This document shows positions 1 to 9,739 of a stretch of 64,000 nt of DNA, one piece after another. Within the stretch, counting starts at the first letter, position 1, and each line of letters opens with the position of its first letter. Below the pieces are notes generated by a model that did no database searches, was not told where the DNA came from, and worked only from the letters and a program-made list of their open reading frames with translations. Position numbers and translations under genes: made by a program. Source of the DNA: Variovorax saccharolyticus (lineage in GTDB: Bacteria > Pseudomonadota > Gammaproteobacteria > Burkholderiales > Burkholderiaceae_C); assembly GCF_030316765.1 (NCBI RefSeq), contig NZ_JASZYT010000008.1, forward strand, positions 1 to 64,000, given 5' to 3'.

Positions 1-54
1 CTCAGCGCCGATGATAGTGCGGGTTCCCGTGTGAAAGTAGGTCATCGTCAGGCT
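1..54 (+). rRNA. rrf: 5S ribosomal RNA, 3' end (partial)
   Basis: The window opens inside a 5S rRNA. The sequence from GATGATAGTGCGGG through GTGAAAGTAGGTCATCGTCAGG is the standard 3' half of betaproteobacterial 5S rRNA (loop D/E and the closing strand). About half of the gene lies upstream of the window. It is followed by a strong terminator, so this is the end of an rRNA operon transcribed rightward. The exact 3' end is placed by family resemblance and could be off by one or two bases. Confidence 0.9.
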
Positions 55-68
55 CTTACAGCCCAAAC

Positions 69-99
69 CGCCCAGCCCCTCAAAAGGCTGGGCGTTTTG
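69..99 (+). terminator. Rho-independent terminator of the rRNA operon
   Basis: A perfect 9-bp stem, CGCCCAGCC pairing with GGCTGGGCG, encloses an 8-base loop and is followed directly by TTTT. It sits about 15 bases after the 5S 3' end, which is where an rRNA operon terminator belongs. Confidence 0.9.
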
Positions 100-131
100 C
101 TTTGGGGGACCCGATTCAGCGATCGCGAATT

Positions 132-1051
132 TCAGCGATTGTGGATATGCGTGCCGTCGATTGCCGCGGCTCCGACGCCCACCAGTTCCTGCAGGATCTC
201 CCCGGCCAATGCGTCGACAGATGCGCCTTCGAAGAAGCGGGCCTGGATGGTCGCGAAATAGGGCGTTCGCGCGAGCCATGCGCTCCAATCGGCCAGCCGA
301 ATGGTCTGCAATTCGAGCAGCTTGAACTTCAGCAGCACCTTCAGCGCATGGCGTGCATGCTTGGCTGGATCGCGCTGAAAGCCCTCGAGCCGGCTTCGGG
401 CCTTGCGCAGTGCGGCGGGGGCGTCATGGAAGACGCTTCCATGCCCCGGAATGACATGAAGCGGTGCAAGCGCGTCGATCAGATCCAGCGTTCCGGCAAC
501 TTCGTCGAACGAAGGCTCGCCCAGCAGTTCGGGAAAGACGACACCGAAGCCGTTTTCCCATAGCGCATCCGCAGACACCAGCGTCCGGGAGTCGGGCTCG
601 AACAGGATGATCGAATGCGGATCGTGGCCCTTCGCGGCATGGATCTCCCAGCGCAGATCGCCGAGCCGGACCTCGTGGCCCGGCTGCAGCAGGCCGTCGA
701 CACGGAAGCGGTCGCAGAGCTGGCCGGTGGCGCGATAACTCAAGGCTTCTTCGTCCCAGGTCCTGACCGCCTCGGCCTCGCCAGGCGGGATGAGGCAGCA
801 CAGCGCCGGGTAGCGCTGCTGCAGCGCGGCGTTGCCGCCGCAATGGTCGCTGTGCAGATGCGTGTTGAGCAGCAGATCGAGCGGCCGTCCGTCCAGTGCC
901 CCTTCGATCAGCGCCACGGTTTGCGGGGCGTGGGTCAGGTAGCCGGTATCGATCACCGCCGTCTGGTCGCTGCCCTTGAACAGCACGTTGTTGGCCGAAA
1001 GCCAACCGCGCTCGAAGACCTGCAGCTGCGCCGGGAGTCCGTCGGGAGGCG

Positions 1052-1055
<4 letters not shown>
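132..1055 (-). CDS. MBL-fold metallo-hydrolase (307 aa)
   Basis: A metallo-beta-lactamase-fold hydrolase. The zinc-binding signature THLHSDHCGG is clear, and a later GHG with following His-rich turns completes the usual di-metal site. The substrate cannot be read from sequence; glyoxalase II-like and quorum-lactonase-like members share this layout. I chose a TTG start whose TTG overlaps the TGA of the upstream acyl-CoA ligase; this gives a 307-residue protein of normal family length and implies translational coupling. An ATG about 79 codons further upstream would force a long overlap with the ligase and add an Arg-rich out-of-frame-looking extension, so it was rejected. The overlap with fadD suggests a shared lipid or acyl-CoA thioester role. 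It converges on the rRNA operon terminator. Confidence 0.85.
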
Positions 1056-2743
<1,688 letters not shown>

Positions 2744-2849
2744 GCGATCTCCTTTGGCGCGGATTGTCGGAGCGACCTGCGTGCCGCCGCCAGCGGGCTT
2801 GTCCTAGTGTGCGCTCCGCCCGGTGCGAGGCGCGTGAGATAGTCGACAC

Positions 2850-3734
2850 ATGGTTGCACGTGTTCAGCGCTGGTTGGTCTTCGGATGGTTGCTCGTCGCC
2901 GTGGCGTGGACGGCCTGGTGGGGCAGTCGCTCGCCCGCGATCGCGATCGCCGGCCTGCTGGTGCTGACCTGCTCCCATGCCGCCTTCCTGGCGCTCGAAT
3001 TCGTGCTGTGCTTTCGCGTCGGCGCGAGCGACCCCTTGCCGCGCGCCAGCGCCTGGCAGTGCTTCAAGGCCTGGCTGGCCGAGAGCGCGGTGGCGCCGCG
3101 CGTGTTCTGCTGGCATCAGCCTTTTCGCTGGCACGCGCAGCCCGACCACCTGCCGAATGCGCCGCGCCGCGGCGTGGTGCTGATCCACGGCTTCGTCTGC
3201 AATCGCGCGTTCTGGAACCCGTGGCTGCGCGAACTGCGCGCCGCCGACCGTGCCTTCGTGGCGGTCGATCTCGAGCCCGTGTTCGGCTCGATCGATCGCT
3301 ACGTGCAGACCATCGAGGCCGCCATCGTCCGGGTGACCGAAGCCACCGGTCAGCCGCCGCTGCTGATCTGCCACAGCATGGGCGGGCTCGCGGCCCGGGC
3401 CTGGCTGCGCGATGCCGATGGCGCGCGCGTGCATCGCATCGTGACCCTCGGAACGCCGCACCGCGGCACCTGGCTGGCGCGCTTCGGCCGGACGGCGAAT
3501 GGCCGCCAGATGCGCATGGGCGGCGAGTGGCTCCAGCGCATCGACGGCGAAAGCGACAGCGTGCGGCAGGTGCCCTTCACCTGCTGGTACTCGAACAGCG
3601 ACAACATCGTCTTCCCGACCTCGGTGGCGACCTTGCCGGGGGCCGACAACCGGCTCGCCGACGGGCGCGGCCACGTGGAGATGGCCTTCGACGACCCGAT
3701 CAGGCGCGAGGTGCTGGCACTGCTCGAAGACTGA
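2850..3734 (+). CDS. Alpha/beta-hydrolase, lipase-like, membrane-anchored
   Basis: An alpha/beta-hydrolase of 294 residues related to triacylglycerol lipases and esterases. Two hydrophobic N-terminal segments (about residues 5-25 and 28-55) suggest membrane attachment. The oxyanion region is VVLIHGFVCNRAFW and the nucleophile elbow is CHSMGG, where Cys replaces the more common Gly before the His. The substrate-facing GTPHRGTWLA segment is typical of bacterial lipases, and a C-terminal GRGHVEM supplies the catalytic His. It is divergent from fadD with about 106 bases between, which fits release of fatty acids for activation, though this is inference. Its stop is followed by an 18-base sequence that recurs after the ychJ-like gene. 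Confidence 0.85.
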   Translation: MVARVQRWLVFGWLLVAVAWTAWWGSRSPAIAIAGLLVLTCSHAAFLALEFVLCFRVGASDPLPRASAWQCFKAWLAESAVAPRVFCWHQPFRWHAQPDHLPNAPRRGVVLIHGFVCNRAFWNPWLRELRAADRAFVAVDLEPVFGSIDRYVQTIEAAIVRVTEATGQPPLLICHSMGGLAARAWLRDADGARVHRIVTLGTPHRGTWLARFGRTANGRQMRMGGEWLQRIDGESDSVRQVPFTCWYSNSDNIVFPTSVATLPGADNRLADGRGHVEMAFDDPIRREVLALLED

Positions 3735-3754
3735 CCGAGCGCGCAGGCGGCCGG

Positions 3755-4555
3755 CTACTTGAGCCAGCGGTCCATCACGCGCTGGAATTCGCCGCTGGCC
3801 AGCGACAGGTGCAGCCACTGGTCGACGTAGGCCTTGAAGGCCACGTCGTCGCGCGGCAGCAGCCAGGCCATCTCGCCGTACTGCAGCGGCTTGTCGGGGT
3901 TGATCGCGCAGAGGCCCGGCTTGAGCTTCTGCTGAGTGATGGCCTCGGCCGATTCGGTCACGAAGACATCGGCGCGGTTGGCCAGGAGCTCGTCAAAGAT
4001 CGTGACGTTCTCGCCATGCAGCGTGAGCTTGGCCTGCTTGAAGTTGGCGCGGGCGAAGCGCTCGTTGCTGCCGCCCGGATTGAAGATCACGCGCACCTCG
4101 GGCTTGTCGATCTGGGCCACCGTCTGGTATTTGGCGACGTCGGCGCAGCGCGCGATCGGGGTCTTGCCGTTGACCATGTAGGCGGTGCTGAAGAAGGCCA
4201 CCTTCTGGCGGTCGGTCGATACCGAGATGCCGCCGACCGCCATGTCGCATTTCCCGGCCCGCAGGTCGGGCAGCAGATTGGCCCAGGTGGTCTTGACCCA
4301 TTCGGGCTTGACGCTGAGGCTGGCGGTGAAGCCCGCCATGAGATCGACGTCGATCCCTTCGTAGCTGGCGTCGGGCTTCTGGAAGCTGAAGGGCTTGTAG
4401 TCGCCCGGCGTGCAGATGCGCAGCACGCCGGCCTTCTGGACGGCATCCAGGCGGGACGTCGCGGCCCCCTGGGGCGGCGCCATCGCGCAGCCTCCGAGCG
4501 TCATCGCCGCGACGGCGATCCAGAGCAAGGAACGAAGCGGGGGCGTCGGGCGCAT
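3755..4555 (-). CDS. pheC: PheC-like cyclohexadienyl dehydratase / solute-binding lipoprotein
   Basis: A 266-residue periplasmic-binding-protein fold with a lipoprotein signal (lipobox LGGC, Cys23). The mature part resembles the cyclohexadienyl dehydratase PheC far more than ordinary amino acid binding proteins: LRICTPGDYKPFSF near the start, FNPGGSNERFARANFKQA in the middle, NVTIF, and YVDQWLHLSLASGEF near the end all follow the PheC pattern. PheC turns prephenate into phenylpyruvate and arogenate into phenylalanine outside the cytoplasm. The segment VTESAEA aligns with the region that in PheC carries the catalytic Glu, and keeps a Glu there (inference by memory of the family). It lies just downstream of hppD on the same strand. 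The alternative is a transporter binding protein, but no permease or ATPase adjoins it. The lipid anchor is unusual for this enzyme. Confidence 0.72.
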   Translation of the reverse strand: MRPTPPLRSLLWIAVAAMTLGGCAMAPPQGAATSRLDAVQKAGVLRICTPGDYKPFSFQKPDASYEGIDVDLMAGFTASLSVKPEWVKTTWANLLPDLRAGKCDMAVGGISVSTDRQKVAFFSTAYMVNGKTPIARCADVAKYQTVAQIDKPEVRVIFNPGGSNERFARANFKQAKLTLHGENVTIFDELLANRADVFVTESAEAITQQKLKPGLCAINPDKPLQYGEMAWLLPRDDVAFKAYVDQWLHLSLASGEFQRVMDRWLK

Positions 4556-4581
4556 GGAGGCTCCAGAGTGAAACGGAGCGC

Positions 4582-5709
4582 CTATTGTGCGGCGGCAAGC
4601 ACCCCGCGGCGGATCTGGTCGAGCTCGATGCTCTCGAACAGCGCCTTGAAGTTGCCTTCGCCGAAACCATCGTCGCCCTTGCGCTGAATGAACTCGAAGA
4701 AGATCGGCCCCAGCTGGTTCTCGCTGAAGATCTGCAGCAGCAGCGCGCCCTTCTTGCCGTCGACCAGGATCTTGCGCTTCTTGAGCTCGGCCACGTTCTC
4801 GCCGTGGCCCGGGATGCGCTTGTCGACCAGCTCGTAGTAGGTGTCGATGGTGTCGAGCAGCTTCACGCCCGAGGCACGCAATGCGTCGACCGTGTGGAAG
4901 AGCTCGCGCGAGCCCATCGCGATGTGCTGGATGCCCTCGCCGTGGTAGTTGTCGAGGTACTCCTGGATCTGGCCGGCCTTCTCGTTGCCTTCCTCGTTGA
5001 TCGGGATGCGGATCTTGCCGCAGGGACTGGTCATGGCCTTGCTCTTGACGCCGGTGACCTGGCCCTCGATGTCGAAGTAGCGGATCTCGCGGAAGTTGAA
5101 CAGGCGCTCGTAGAAGTCGGCCCATTCCTTGAGGCGGCCGCGGTGCACGTTGTGCGTGAGGTGGTCGATGTAGGTGAGGCCATGGCCTTCGGGCGCCAGC
5201 GCCTCGGCCGCCGACAGGCCCGGCAGCGCCTCGAAGTCGACGTCGTAGAAGCCGATGTTGCCGATGTCGCCGGGCGCCGCGCCGTTCTTGCCGCGCCAGC
5301 GGTCGACGAAGTAGATCAGGCTGTCGCCGATGCCCTTGGTGGCCGGGATGTTGAGTTCTCCCGGGCCCGCGCCCGGCGCGAAGCCCCAGGCACCCAGGCC
5401 GATCGCGCGCTCGTAGGCCGCCTTGGCATCCTGCACGCGGAAGGCGATCGCGCAGATGCTCGGGCCATGCTGGCGGGCGAAGCGCTGGGCGAAGGAGTCG
5501 GGCTCCGAATTGATGATGAAGTTGATCGTGCCCTGGCGGTAAAGCAGCACGTTCTTGTGGCGATGCCGCGCGATCGGGCGGAAGCCCATCTGCTCGAAGA
5601 CCTTGCCCATCGCGGCCGGATCGGGCGCGGCGTACTCGATGAATTCGAAGCCATCGGTGCCCATCGGGTTCTCCCAGGGCGTGAAGGCGGCGGTGTCGGT
5701 GGTGCTCAT
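4582..5709 (-). CDS. hppD: 4-hydroxyphenylpyruvate dioxygenase
   Basis: The non-haem Fe(II) dioxygenase that converts 4-hydroxyphenylpyruvate to homogentisate in tyrosine and phenylalanine degradation. At 375 residues it has the bacterial family length. The three iron ligands are visible: His183 in YIDHLTHNV, His262 in GIQHIAMGS and Glu339 in GPIFFEFIQRKGDDGFGEGN, with the C-terminal helix intact. The ATG follows a GGAG ribosome binding site by 8 bases. A PheC-like gene lies 26 bases downstream and a Lrp/AsnC regulator is divergent, so it is probably the head of a two-gene operon controlled by that regulator. Confidence 0.96.
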   Translation of the reverse strand: MSTTDTAAFTPWENPMGTDGFEFIEYAAPDPAAMGKVFEQMGFRPIARHRHKNVLLYRQGTINFIINSEPDSFAQRFARQHGPSICAIAFRVQDAKAAYERAIGLGAWGFAPGAGPGELNIPATKGIGDSLIYFVDRWRGKNGAAPGDIGNIGFYDVDFEALPGLSAAEALAPEGHGLTYIDHLTHNVHRGRLKEWADFYERLFNFREIRYFDIEGQVTGVKSKAMTSPCGKIRIPINEEGNEKAGQIQEYLDNYHGEGIQHIAMGSRELFHTVDALRASGVKLLDTIDTYYELVDKRIPGHGENVAELKKRKILVDGKKGALLLQIFSENQLGPIFFEFIQRKGDDGFGEGNFKALFESIELDQIRRGVLAAAQ

Positions 5710-5824
5710 GGTTGGATCTCCGTGGGATTCAGTGTGCGGCCGCGTCCGGGCGGCGTCCGTATGGAACTGTAAAAGCGCAGGAACTCATGATTTCGGCGTT
5801 TTTGGGCATGAGGTCGCCATGCGA

Positions 5825-5839
5825 TGCAGGAAAACTGCA
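5825..5839. promoter_or_regulatory. Inverted repeat in the hppD/Lrp divergent region
   Basis: A perfect TGCAG-N5-CTGCA inverted repeat lies between two candidate ATG codons of the Lrp-type regulator. If translation begins at the second ATG this would be an untranslated operator suited to autoregulation and to control of the divergent hppD. Lrp/AsnC proteins usually bind such short degenerate palindromes. No binding evidence exists in the sequence itself. Confidence 0.4.
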
Positions 5840-5841
5840 AA

Positions 5842-6324
5842 ATGTCGTTCATGGATGCACTTGACAAGATCGATCGGCAAATTCTGCGCACGCTTCAGTC
5901 GGATGGGCGGGCCACCTACGACGAACTCGCCGAGCAGGTGAGCCTGTCGCCGAGCGCGGTGCTGCGGCGGGTCAAGCGGCTGGAGGAAAGCCGGGTCATC
6001 GACCGCTATGTGGCCCTCGTCAAGCCTGAGGCGGTGGGCCTGGGGCTCACCGCCTATCTCAACGTGCGGCTCGAGAAACTGACCGAGAGCCACAAGCGAA
6101 ATCCGATGGACTTGTTCCGGGCCAGCGTGCAGACTTGGCCCGAGGTGGTCGAATGCGTGGCGCTGACGGGCGAGATGGACTACCTGCTGCGCGTGGTGGT
6201 GGCCGACATGGCGCACTACAGCCGTTTCATCATGAACACGCTGCTGAAGCACCCGAGCGTCCAGGATTGCAAGACCAGCTTCGTGCTCGACCGGGTCAAG
6301 GCGACGACGGCCGTGCCCCTGTAA
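5842..6324 (+). CDS. Lrp/AsnC family transcriptional regulator
   Basis: A 160-residue feast/famine regulator. The N-terminal winged helix-turn-helix is ALDKIDRQILRTLQSDGRAT followed by YDELAEQVSLSPSAVLRRVKRLEE, and the C-terminal ligand-binding (RAM) domain includes VVECVALTGEMDYLLRVVVAD. I favour the second in-frame ATG as start because family members begin just before this LDxIDRxIL motif, and an AGGA lies 10 bases upstream; an ATG six codons earlier is also possible. It is divergent from hppD, so it very likely senses an aromatic amino acid or 2-keto acid and controls hppD. That pairing is common in betaproteobacteria. Confidence 0.92.
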   Translation: MSFMDALDKIDRQILRTLQSDGRATYDELAEQVSLSPSAVLRRVKRLEESRVIDRYVALVKPEAVGLGLTAYLNVRLEKLTESHKRNPMDLFRASVQTWPEVVECVALTGEMDYLLRVVVADMAHYSRFIMNTLLKHPSVQDCKTSFVLDRVKATTAVPL

Positions 6325-6432
6325 CAACGTGCGTCGGCTGCCGATAAGGCAGGAGCGGAATTTCGTCACTGAATCGTCCGGGAGCAGACCCCGTGCGCTT
6401 GAAGGTTTAGGGAAAACCCTTATATTCCATGC

Positions 6433-7158
6433 ATGCTTACCGCCAAGGCCCTCTTTCTAGCCTCTCTCGGCGTCGGCTCGTTCCTGAAGGCGCCGATGGT
6501 TGAGGCGCAGCCGCGCGCCGCCGCGCCGCACCCCGTCATGGTGCCGATCCGTTCGATCGGCCCGCGCGAGCGCGAGCGCATCGCCCAGCACCTGCTGGCG
6601 CTGCCGCAGCACGACCGCTATCTGCGTTTCGGCTACGCCGCCTCCGATGAACAAGTCCAGCGCTACGTCGACGGCCTCGATTTCGAGCGCGACGAGCTGT
6701 TCGGCATCTACAACCGCCGCCTCGAATTGATCGCGATGGCCCACCTGGCCTTCGCGCCGGCCGACCAGCAGCAGGACTGCGCGGAATTCGGCGTCTCGGT
6801 CGCGGTACATGCGCGCGGACGCGGTTACGGCGCGCGCCTCTTCGAGCGCGCGGTGGTGGTCGCCCGCAACGAAGGCGTGGGCATGCTGTTCATCCATGCC
6901 TTGAGCGAAAACGCCGCGATGCTGAAGATCGCGCGCAATGCCGGCGCGACCGTGGTGCGCAGCGGCTCCGAGTCCGAGGCCCATCTCGAATTGCCCGCCG
7001 CCACCTTCGACAGCCGCATGAGCGAGATCGCGCTGCAGCACTTCGCGCAGGTCGACTACCAGCTCAAGACGCGCGCCAAGCAGTTCTGGTCCTTCCTGGG
7101 CGAGCTGCAGGAAATCCGCAGCGGCGTACGCGCCGCGCGCGACAAATCCGCGGCTTGA
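6433..7158 (+). CDS. GNAT family N-acetyltransferase
   Basis: A 241-residue protein with a GNAT acetyltransferase fold. Motif A, which binds acetyl-CoA, is visible as SVAVHARGRGYGARLFERAV (RGRGYG pyrophosphate loop), followed by motif B around IHALSENAAMLKIARNAGA. The first 30 residues are hydrophobic then Ala/Pro-rich and do not look like part of the fold, so an internal Met near residue 22 or 36 could be the true start. Residues 190-241 form a helical extension beyond the core domain. The substrate is unknown. It is followed by corC, with a repeat in the intergenic region. An AGGG-AAAA-CCCT inverted repeat lies just upstream of the start. Confidence 0.85.
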   Translation: MLTAKALFLASLGVGSFLKAPMVEAQPRAAAPHPVMVPIRSIGPRERERIAQHLLALPQHDRYLRFGYAASDEQVQRYVDGLDFERDELFGIYNRRLELIAMAHLAFAPADQQQDCAEFGVSVAVHARGRGYGARLFERAVVVARNEGVGMLFIHALSENAAMLKIARNAGATVVRSGSESEAHLELPAATFDSRMSEIALQHFAQVDYQLKTRAKQFWSFLGELQEIRSGVRAARDKSAA

Positions 7159-7194
7159 AACAGAACTCCCCCGAAGCGCCTGCGGCGCCGGGCG

Positions 7195-7229
7195 ATACCA
7201 GCGGCCCGGCAAAGCCGGTTCCGCGGTAT
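7195..7229. repeat. 35-bp interspersed repeat, copy 1 (imperfect palindrome)
   Basis: A 35-base element beginning ATACCAGCGGCCCGGC and ending AGCCGGTTCCGCGGTAT. The ends ATACC/GGTAT and GCGG/CCGC pair, and the middle CCGGC/GCCGG forms a small loop, so it can fold into a bulged hairpin. A second copy, identical at 33 of 35 positions, lies upstream of glyQ. It lies in the 137-base gap between the GNAT gene and the likely corC start. Confidence 0.85.
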
Positions 7230-7295
7230 CCCTGGCATTCGGCTGTGCCAGTGGGGGTGGGTTATCCTTGCGTTTCCCAAACTCCGCCTCCCGCA

Positions 7296-8174
7296 GTGGC
7301 CGACCCTCACCCTGATCGCGCGCCCGTCGAACGCGAAGACAAGCGCAGCTTTCTCCAGAAGCTCGCCGAATTCATCCACCCCGGGCCCGATTCCCGCGAC
7401 GAACTGATCGAAACGCTCGCCGATGCCGAGGACAACGATGTCATCGGCGCCGAATCGCGAGTGATGCTCGAAGGCGTCTTGCGCATGGCCGACATGACCG
7501 CGGGCGAGGTGATGGTGGCCGCGCCGCGGATGGACCTGGTCAACATCGACGCGCCCTACGACGCGCTGCTGCACCTGGTGATCGACACCGCCCACTCGCG
7601 CTTCCCGGTCTACGAGGGCGAGAAGGAAAACATCATCGGCATCCTGCTCGCGAAGGACCTGCTCAAGCTGCAGCGCGCGCCGGGCCTCAACATCCGCGCG
7701 CTGCTGCGTCCGCCGACCTTCGTGCCCGAGAGCAAGGGCCTCAACGACCTGCTGCGCGAGTTCCGCGGCAACCGCAACCACCTGGCGGTGGTGATCGACG
7801 AGTTCGGCCGCGTGGCCGGCCTGATCACCATCGAGGACGTGCTCGAGCAGATCGTCGGCGAAATCGAGGACGAGTTCGACATCCCCGAGGACGAGGGCGA
7901 CATCTTCGGCCTCGCCGACCATACCTACCGCGTGGCCGGCGACACGCCGATCGAGCGCGTCGCCGAAGCCTTCGGCATCACCTTCGACGACGAGGCGCTG
8001 AGCGAGGAGTTCGACACCATCGGCGGCCTGATCGCGCACAAGATGGGCCACGTGCCCAAGCGCGGCGAGCACTTCGGGCTCGGTGCCTTCGACTTCGTGG
8101 TGCTGCACACCAAGGGCGGCGCGGTGCGCTGGTTCAAGGTCTCGCCGGCGCGCGGCGACGACGCTTCCGATTGA
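7296..8174 (+). CDS. corC: CorC/HlyC-family CBS-domain protein
   Basis: A cytoplasmic 292-residue CorC (YbeX) protein, linked to magnesium/cobalt efflux and ribosome-related roles; the length equals E. coli CorC. It carries the leading motif REDKRSFLQKLAEFIHPG, two CBS domains (about residues 70-190, including IGILLAKDLLKL and HLAVVIDEFGRVAGLITIEDV) and a C-terminal CorC_HlyC transporter-associated domain with EEFDTIGGLI. I chose the GTG start at residue 1 of the conserved region. A TTG overlapping the GNAT stop would add 47 non-conserved residues read through the repeat. The gene overlaps lnt by 4 bases, the classic corC-lnt arrangement. Confidence 0.92.
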   Translation: MADPHPDRAPVEREDKRSFLQKLAEFIHPGPDSRDELIETLADAEDNDVIGAESRVMLEGVLRMADMTAGEVMVAAPRMDLVNIDAPYDALLHLVIDTAHSRFPVYEGEKENIIGILLAKDLLKLQRAPGLNIRALLRPPTFVPESKGLNDLLREFRGNRNHLAVVIDEFGRVAGLITIEDVLEQIVGEIEDEFDIPEDEGDIFGLADHTYRVAGDTPIERVAEAFGITFDDEALSEEFDTIGGLIAHKMGHVPKRGEHFGLGAFDFVVLHTKGGAVRWFKVSPARGDDASD

Positions 8175-9739
8175 AAACGCTGGCGCGGGCGCTGGGCTTC
8201 GGGCTCGCGGGGCTGGCCCAGGCGGCGTCGATCGCCGCCCCCTGGGACGGACGGCCGCAGTGGTGGCTGCAGTTGCTGTCGCTCGCCGCGCTGGTGTGGC
8301 TGCTCGACGCGCTGCGCCCCGCCGGCGCCGCAGCCGACGCTTCGCCCAGGCCCTGGCGCGCCGCGGGCCTGCTCGGCTGGGTCTTCGCCACGGCCTGGCT
8401 CTGCGGCACCTTCTGGTGGCTGTTCATCTCGATGCACACCTACGGCGGACTGGCGGCCCCGCTGGCCGCGCTGGCGGTGTTCGCGCTGGCTGCGGCGCTG
8501 TCGCTCTACTACGCGGCCGCCTGCGCGCTGTACGCGGCGTTCGCGCCGTCGAATCCCTTGCGCTCGGCGGCCTTCTTCGCCGCGCTGTGGACCCTGGCCG
8601 AACTGCTGCGCGGCAGCTGGTTCACGGGCTTTCCGTGGGGTGCGGGCGGCTATGCGCACGTCGATGGGCCGCTTGCGGTCTATGCGCCGTGGATCGGCGT
8701 CTACGGCATCGGCGCCGTGGCTGCCGCCATCGCGACCCTGGTGCCGCTGGCCTTCCGCCATGCGCGCGGGCGCGCCTTCGCGCTGCCGGTCGGGCTGGCG
8801 CTGGTCCTGTTCTGCGTGCCGGCATTGATCGCGCTGGCGCGCGGCCTGCCGGCCGACGATGCGGCGCGGTCGCGAGGGCGCATCGCGGTCGAGCTGCTGC
8901 AAGGCAACATCCCGCAGGACGAGAAGTTCATTCCGGGCGGCGGCATCGCGACCGCGCTGCAGTGGTACGGCGAGAAGCTGCGCGATGCCGACGCGCCGCT
9001 GGTGATCACGCCCGAGACCGCCTTGCCGCTGCTGCCCTCGCAACTGCCTCCCGGCTATCTCGATGCGATCGCCGCGCGCTACGCGAGCGGCAAGCAGGCG
9101 GCGATCGTCGGCCTGCCGATGGGCGACGGCCGTTCCTACAGCAATGCAGTGCTCGGTTTCCGGCCCGGCGAGCCGGCGCCCTACCGCTACGAGAAGCATC
9201 ACCTGGTGCCTTTCGGCGAGTTCATCCCGGGCCTGTTCCGCTGGTTCACCGACATGATGAACATCCCGCTCGGCGATTTCCGCAGCGGCGGACTGGCGCA
9301 GCCGCCGTTCCTGTGGCTCGGCCAGAGGATCGCGCCGAACATCTGCTACGAGGATCTGTTCGGCGACGAGATCGGCGCCAACTTCCGCAGCGAGGAGTCG
9401 GCGCCCACGGTGCTGCTCAACGTCAGCAACATCGCGTGGTTCGGCGACTCGATCGCGATCGACCAGCATCTGGCGATCTCGCGCATGCGGGCGCTGGAGT
9501 TCCAGCGCCCGATGGTGCGCGCCACCAACACCGGCGCCACGGTGGTGATCGACCATCGCGGCCGCGTGACGCACGAACTGCCGCGGCTCACGCGCGGCGT
9601 GCTGAAGGCCGAGGTCGAAGGCCGGGGCGGACGCACGCCCTACGCCGTGTGGGTGTCGCACCTCGGGCTCTGGCCGCTGTGGGGATTGGCCTTGGCCGTC
9701 GTTGCGGCGACCCTGGCGCTGCGCCGGCGTCCAGGCTAG
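8171..9739 (+). CDS. lnt: Apolipoprotein N-acyltransferase
   Basis: Inner-membrane enzyme that adds the third acyl chain to the N-terminal Cys of lipoproteins, the last maturation step. The 522 residues comprise N-terminal membrane helices (to about 230) followed by a nitrilase-type CN-hydrolase domain and a last helix. The catalytic triad is present: Glu282 in TPETALPLL, Lys342 in YEKHHLVPFGEF, and Cys392 in NICYEDLF. The TTG start overlaps the corC stop in ATTGA, implying coupled translation. The lipoproteins elsewhere in the window (PheC-like, patatin) would be its substrates. Confidence 0.95.
   Translation: MKTLARALGFGLAGLAQAASIAAPWDGRPQWWLQLLSLAALVWLLDALRPAGAAADASPRPWRAAGLLGWVFATAWLCGTFWWLFISMHTYGGLAAPLAALAVFALAAALSLYYAAACALYAAFAPSNPLRSAAFFAALWTLAELLRGSWFTGFPWGAGGYAHVDGPLAVYAPWIGVYGIGAVAAAIATLVPLAFRHARGRAFALPVGLALVLFCVPALIALARGLPADDAARSRGRIAVELLQGNIPQDEKFIPGGGIATALQWYGEKLRDADAPLVITPETALPLLPSQLPPGYLDAIAARYASGKQAAIVGLPMGDGRSYSNAVLGFRPGEPAPYRYEKHHLVPFGEFIPGLFRWFTDMMNIPLGDFRSGGLAQPPFLWLGQRIAPNICYEDLFGDEIGANFRSEESAPTVLLNVSNIAWFGDSIAIDQHLAISRMRALEFQRPMVRATNTGATVVIDHRGRVTHELPRLTRGVLKAEVEGRGGRTPYAVWVSHLGLWPLWGLALAVVAATLALRRRPG

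Noticed and set aside
31..261. Small plus-strand open frames over the 5S end and the first MBL gene
   Set aside because: They run through the rRNA and terminator or lie antisense to the MBL gene and have no recognisable content.
3755..4555. Plain amino acid ABC-transporter binding protein
   Set aside because: Possible by fold, but no transporter genes adjoin and the detailed motif order follows PheC, so the enzyme-like call was preferred with reduced confidence.
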